A stretch of 6,716 nt of DNA from JAZGBC01 sp036444495 (GTDB lineage: Bacteria > Pseudomonadota > Alphaproteobacteria > Kiloniellales > J153). The position numbers and the translations under genes were made by a program. Shown one piece after another: positions 5,826 to 6,716 of the stretch. Below the pieces are notes generated by a model. That model was not told the DNA's origin. It made no database searches and was given only the letters and a program-made list of their open reading frames with translations. Each line of letters begins with the position of its first letter. The stretch's first letter is position 1. The stretch is taken from assembly GCA_036444495.1 (NCBI GenBank), contig JAZGBC010000183.1:1-6716 (forward strand), written 5' to 3'.

Positions 5826-5858
5826 GCCGCCCGCGACTTGGGAGAGCGAAGGGAAGCC

Positions 5859-6704
5859 ATGACCAGCGAGGACCTGCAGGGGATCATCGACGCCGCCTGG
5901 GAGGCGCGCGAGGAGGTCTCGACCGATACCGGCGGCGAGCTGCGCGCCGCCGTGGAGGCCGCCTTCGAGGGCCTGGATTCGGGCACCTACCGGGTGGCCG
6001 AAAAGGTGGCGGGCGAATGGCGCGTCAACCAGTGGCTCAAGAAGGCTGTGCTGCTGTCGTTCCGGCTCAACGACATGGCCACGATTCCCGGCGGCCCGGG
6101 CGAGGCCACCTCCTGGTGGGACAAGGTGCCCTCCAAGTTCGCCGGCTGGGGCGAAAACAGGTTCCGTGCCGCCGGCTTCCGCGCCGTGCCCGGTTGCGTG
6201 GTGCGCCGCTCGGCCTATATCGGCCCCGGCGTAGTGCTCATGCCCAGCTTCGTCAACGTGGGCGCCTACGTGGACAGCGGCACCATGGTGGACACCTGGG
6301 CCACCGTGGGCTCCTGCGCCCAGATCGGCAAGAACTGTCACATCTCGGGCGGGGCCGGCATCGGCGGCGTGCTCGAGCCGCTCCAGGCCGGCCCGGTCAT
6401 CATCGAGGACAACTGCTTCATCGGCGCCCGCGCCGAGGTGGCCGAGGGCGTGGTGGTGGAAGAGGGCTCGGTGCTCTCCATGGGGGTCTATATCGGGGCC
6501 TCGACCAAGATCATCGACCGGGCCACGGGCGAGGTCCACATGGGCCGGGTGCCGGCCTATTCGGTCGTGGTCTCGGGCAGCCAGCCGGGCAAGCCGCTGC
6601 CCGACGGCAGCATGGGCCCCGGGCTCTACTGCGCGGTCATCGTCAAGCGCGTGGACGAGCGCACCCGGTCCAAGACCTCGATCAACGAGTTGCTGCGCGA
6701 CTGA
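5859..6704 (+). CDS. dapD: 2,3,4,5-tetrahydropyridine-2,6-dicarboxylate N-succinyltransferase DapD
   Basis: Transfers succinyl from succinyl-CoA to tetrahydrodipicolinate in the succinylase route to meso-diaminopimelate and lysine; cytoplasmic and trimeric in characterised members. The 281 residues match the family's usual length. An N-terminal helical domain (1 to about 100, with RVNQWLKKAVLLSFRLND at 55-72) is followed by hexapeptide repeats of a left-handed beta-helix (about 108-235). These include the family signature around MPSFVNVGAYVDSGTMVDTW (128-147) and HISGGAGIGGVLEP (161-174). The tail ends in RSKTSINELLRD. The ATG at 5859 is chosen because AGGGA lies at 5850-5854 and the family's N-terminus begins there. 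The TTG at 5796 in the same frame would add 21 residues and overlaps a likely promoter. It is divergent from the cyclase gene. dapE often follows dapD, but only 12 nt remain. Confidence 0.97.
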   Translation: MTSEDLQGIIDAAWEAREEVSTDTGGELRAAVEAAFEGLDSGTYRVAEKVAGEWRVNQWLKKAVLLSFRLNDMATIPGGPGEATSWWDKVPSKFAGWGENRFRAAGFRAVPGCVVRRSAYIGPGVVLMPSFVNVGAYVDSGTMVDTWATVGSCAQIGKNCHISGGAGIGGVLEPLQAGPVIIEDNCFIGARAEVAEGVVVEEGSVLSMGVYIGASTKIIDRATGEVHMGRVPAYSVVVSGSQPGKPLPDGSMGPGLYCAVIVKRVDERTRSKTSINELLRD

Positions 6705-6716
6705 CGGCGCTCGCCT

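Noticed and set aside
5631..6539. Upstream extension of the cyclase frame to a possible start at 6539 (889 residues)
   Set aside because: The extra 303 residues read antisense to dapD and are His/Gly/Ala-rich without domain features. The ATG at 5630 has a proper Shine-Dalgarno.
1..6716. Search by eye for tRNA, rRNA, riboswitches, CRISPR arrays, insertion sequences and attachment sites
   Set aside because: No cloverleaf, spaced repeat array, transposase fragment or long direct or inverted repeat was seen. Nearly all bases belong to the six genes.

Overview
The window is GC-rich, densely packed bacterial DNA. The order yidC - engB - argB ... dapD, the form of each protein, and a DUF2336-family protein (a family I know mainly from Alphaproteobacteria) point to an alphaproteobacterium, most likely near Rhodospirillales. 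This taxonomic call is inferred from family knowledge; no database search was run.

Layout. Positions 3-929 (+) are the 3' part of yidC (membrane protein insertase), cut by the window edge. engB (949-1656, +; ribosome-assembly GTPase) follows 19 nt later, and argB (1667-2575, +; N-acetylglutamate kinase) 10 nt after that. No terminator is visible between these three, so they look like one transcription unit. A convergent two-gene unit lies on the minus strand: a soluble PAS-PAS-GAF-GGDEF diguanylate cyclase (5630-3870), then a DUF2336 HEAT-like-repeat protein (3873-2584). Their stop and start codons overlap as GTGA. The DUF2336 gene ends 8 nt from the end of argB. A 228-bp divergent intergenic region (5631-5858) separates the cyclase from dapD (5859-6704, +; tetrahydrodipicolinate N-succinyltransferase, lysine and peptidoglycan-precursor synthesis), which is complete. 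Only 12 nt follow dapD.

How the parts fit. The plus-strand genes are housekeeping: membrane protein biogenesis, ribosome assembly, and arginine and diaminopimelate synthesis. The minus-strand pair is a different kind of cargo: a cytoplasmic cyclic-di-GMP sensor enzyme translationally coupled to a repeat protein of unknown function, lying between argB and dapD. The divergent region is the richest non-coding stretch. It has four T-runs spaced about one helical turn apart (predicted curved DNA), an overlapping 8-bp inverted repeat, two GANTC sites, a candidate -10 for the cyclase and a perfect TTGACA -35 for dapD.

The best candidate for something undescribed is the coupled cyclase/DUF2336 module together with its curved divergent control region. 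No RNA gene, mobile element or CRISPR array was seen. No gene-free stretch exceeds 300 bases.
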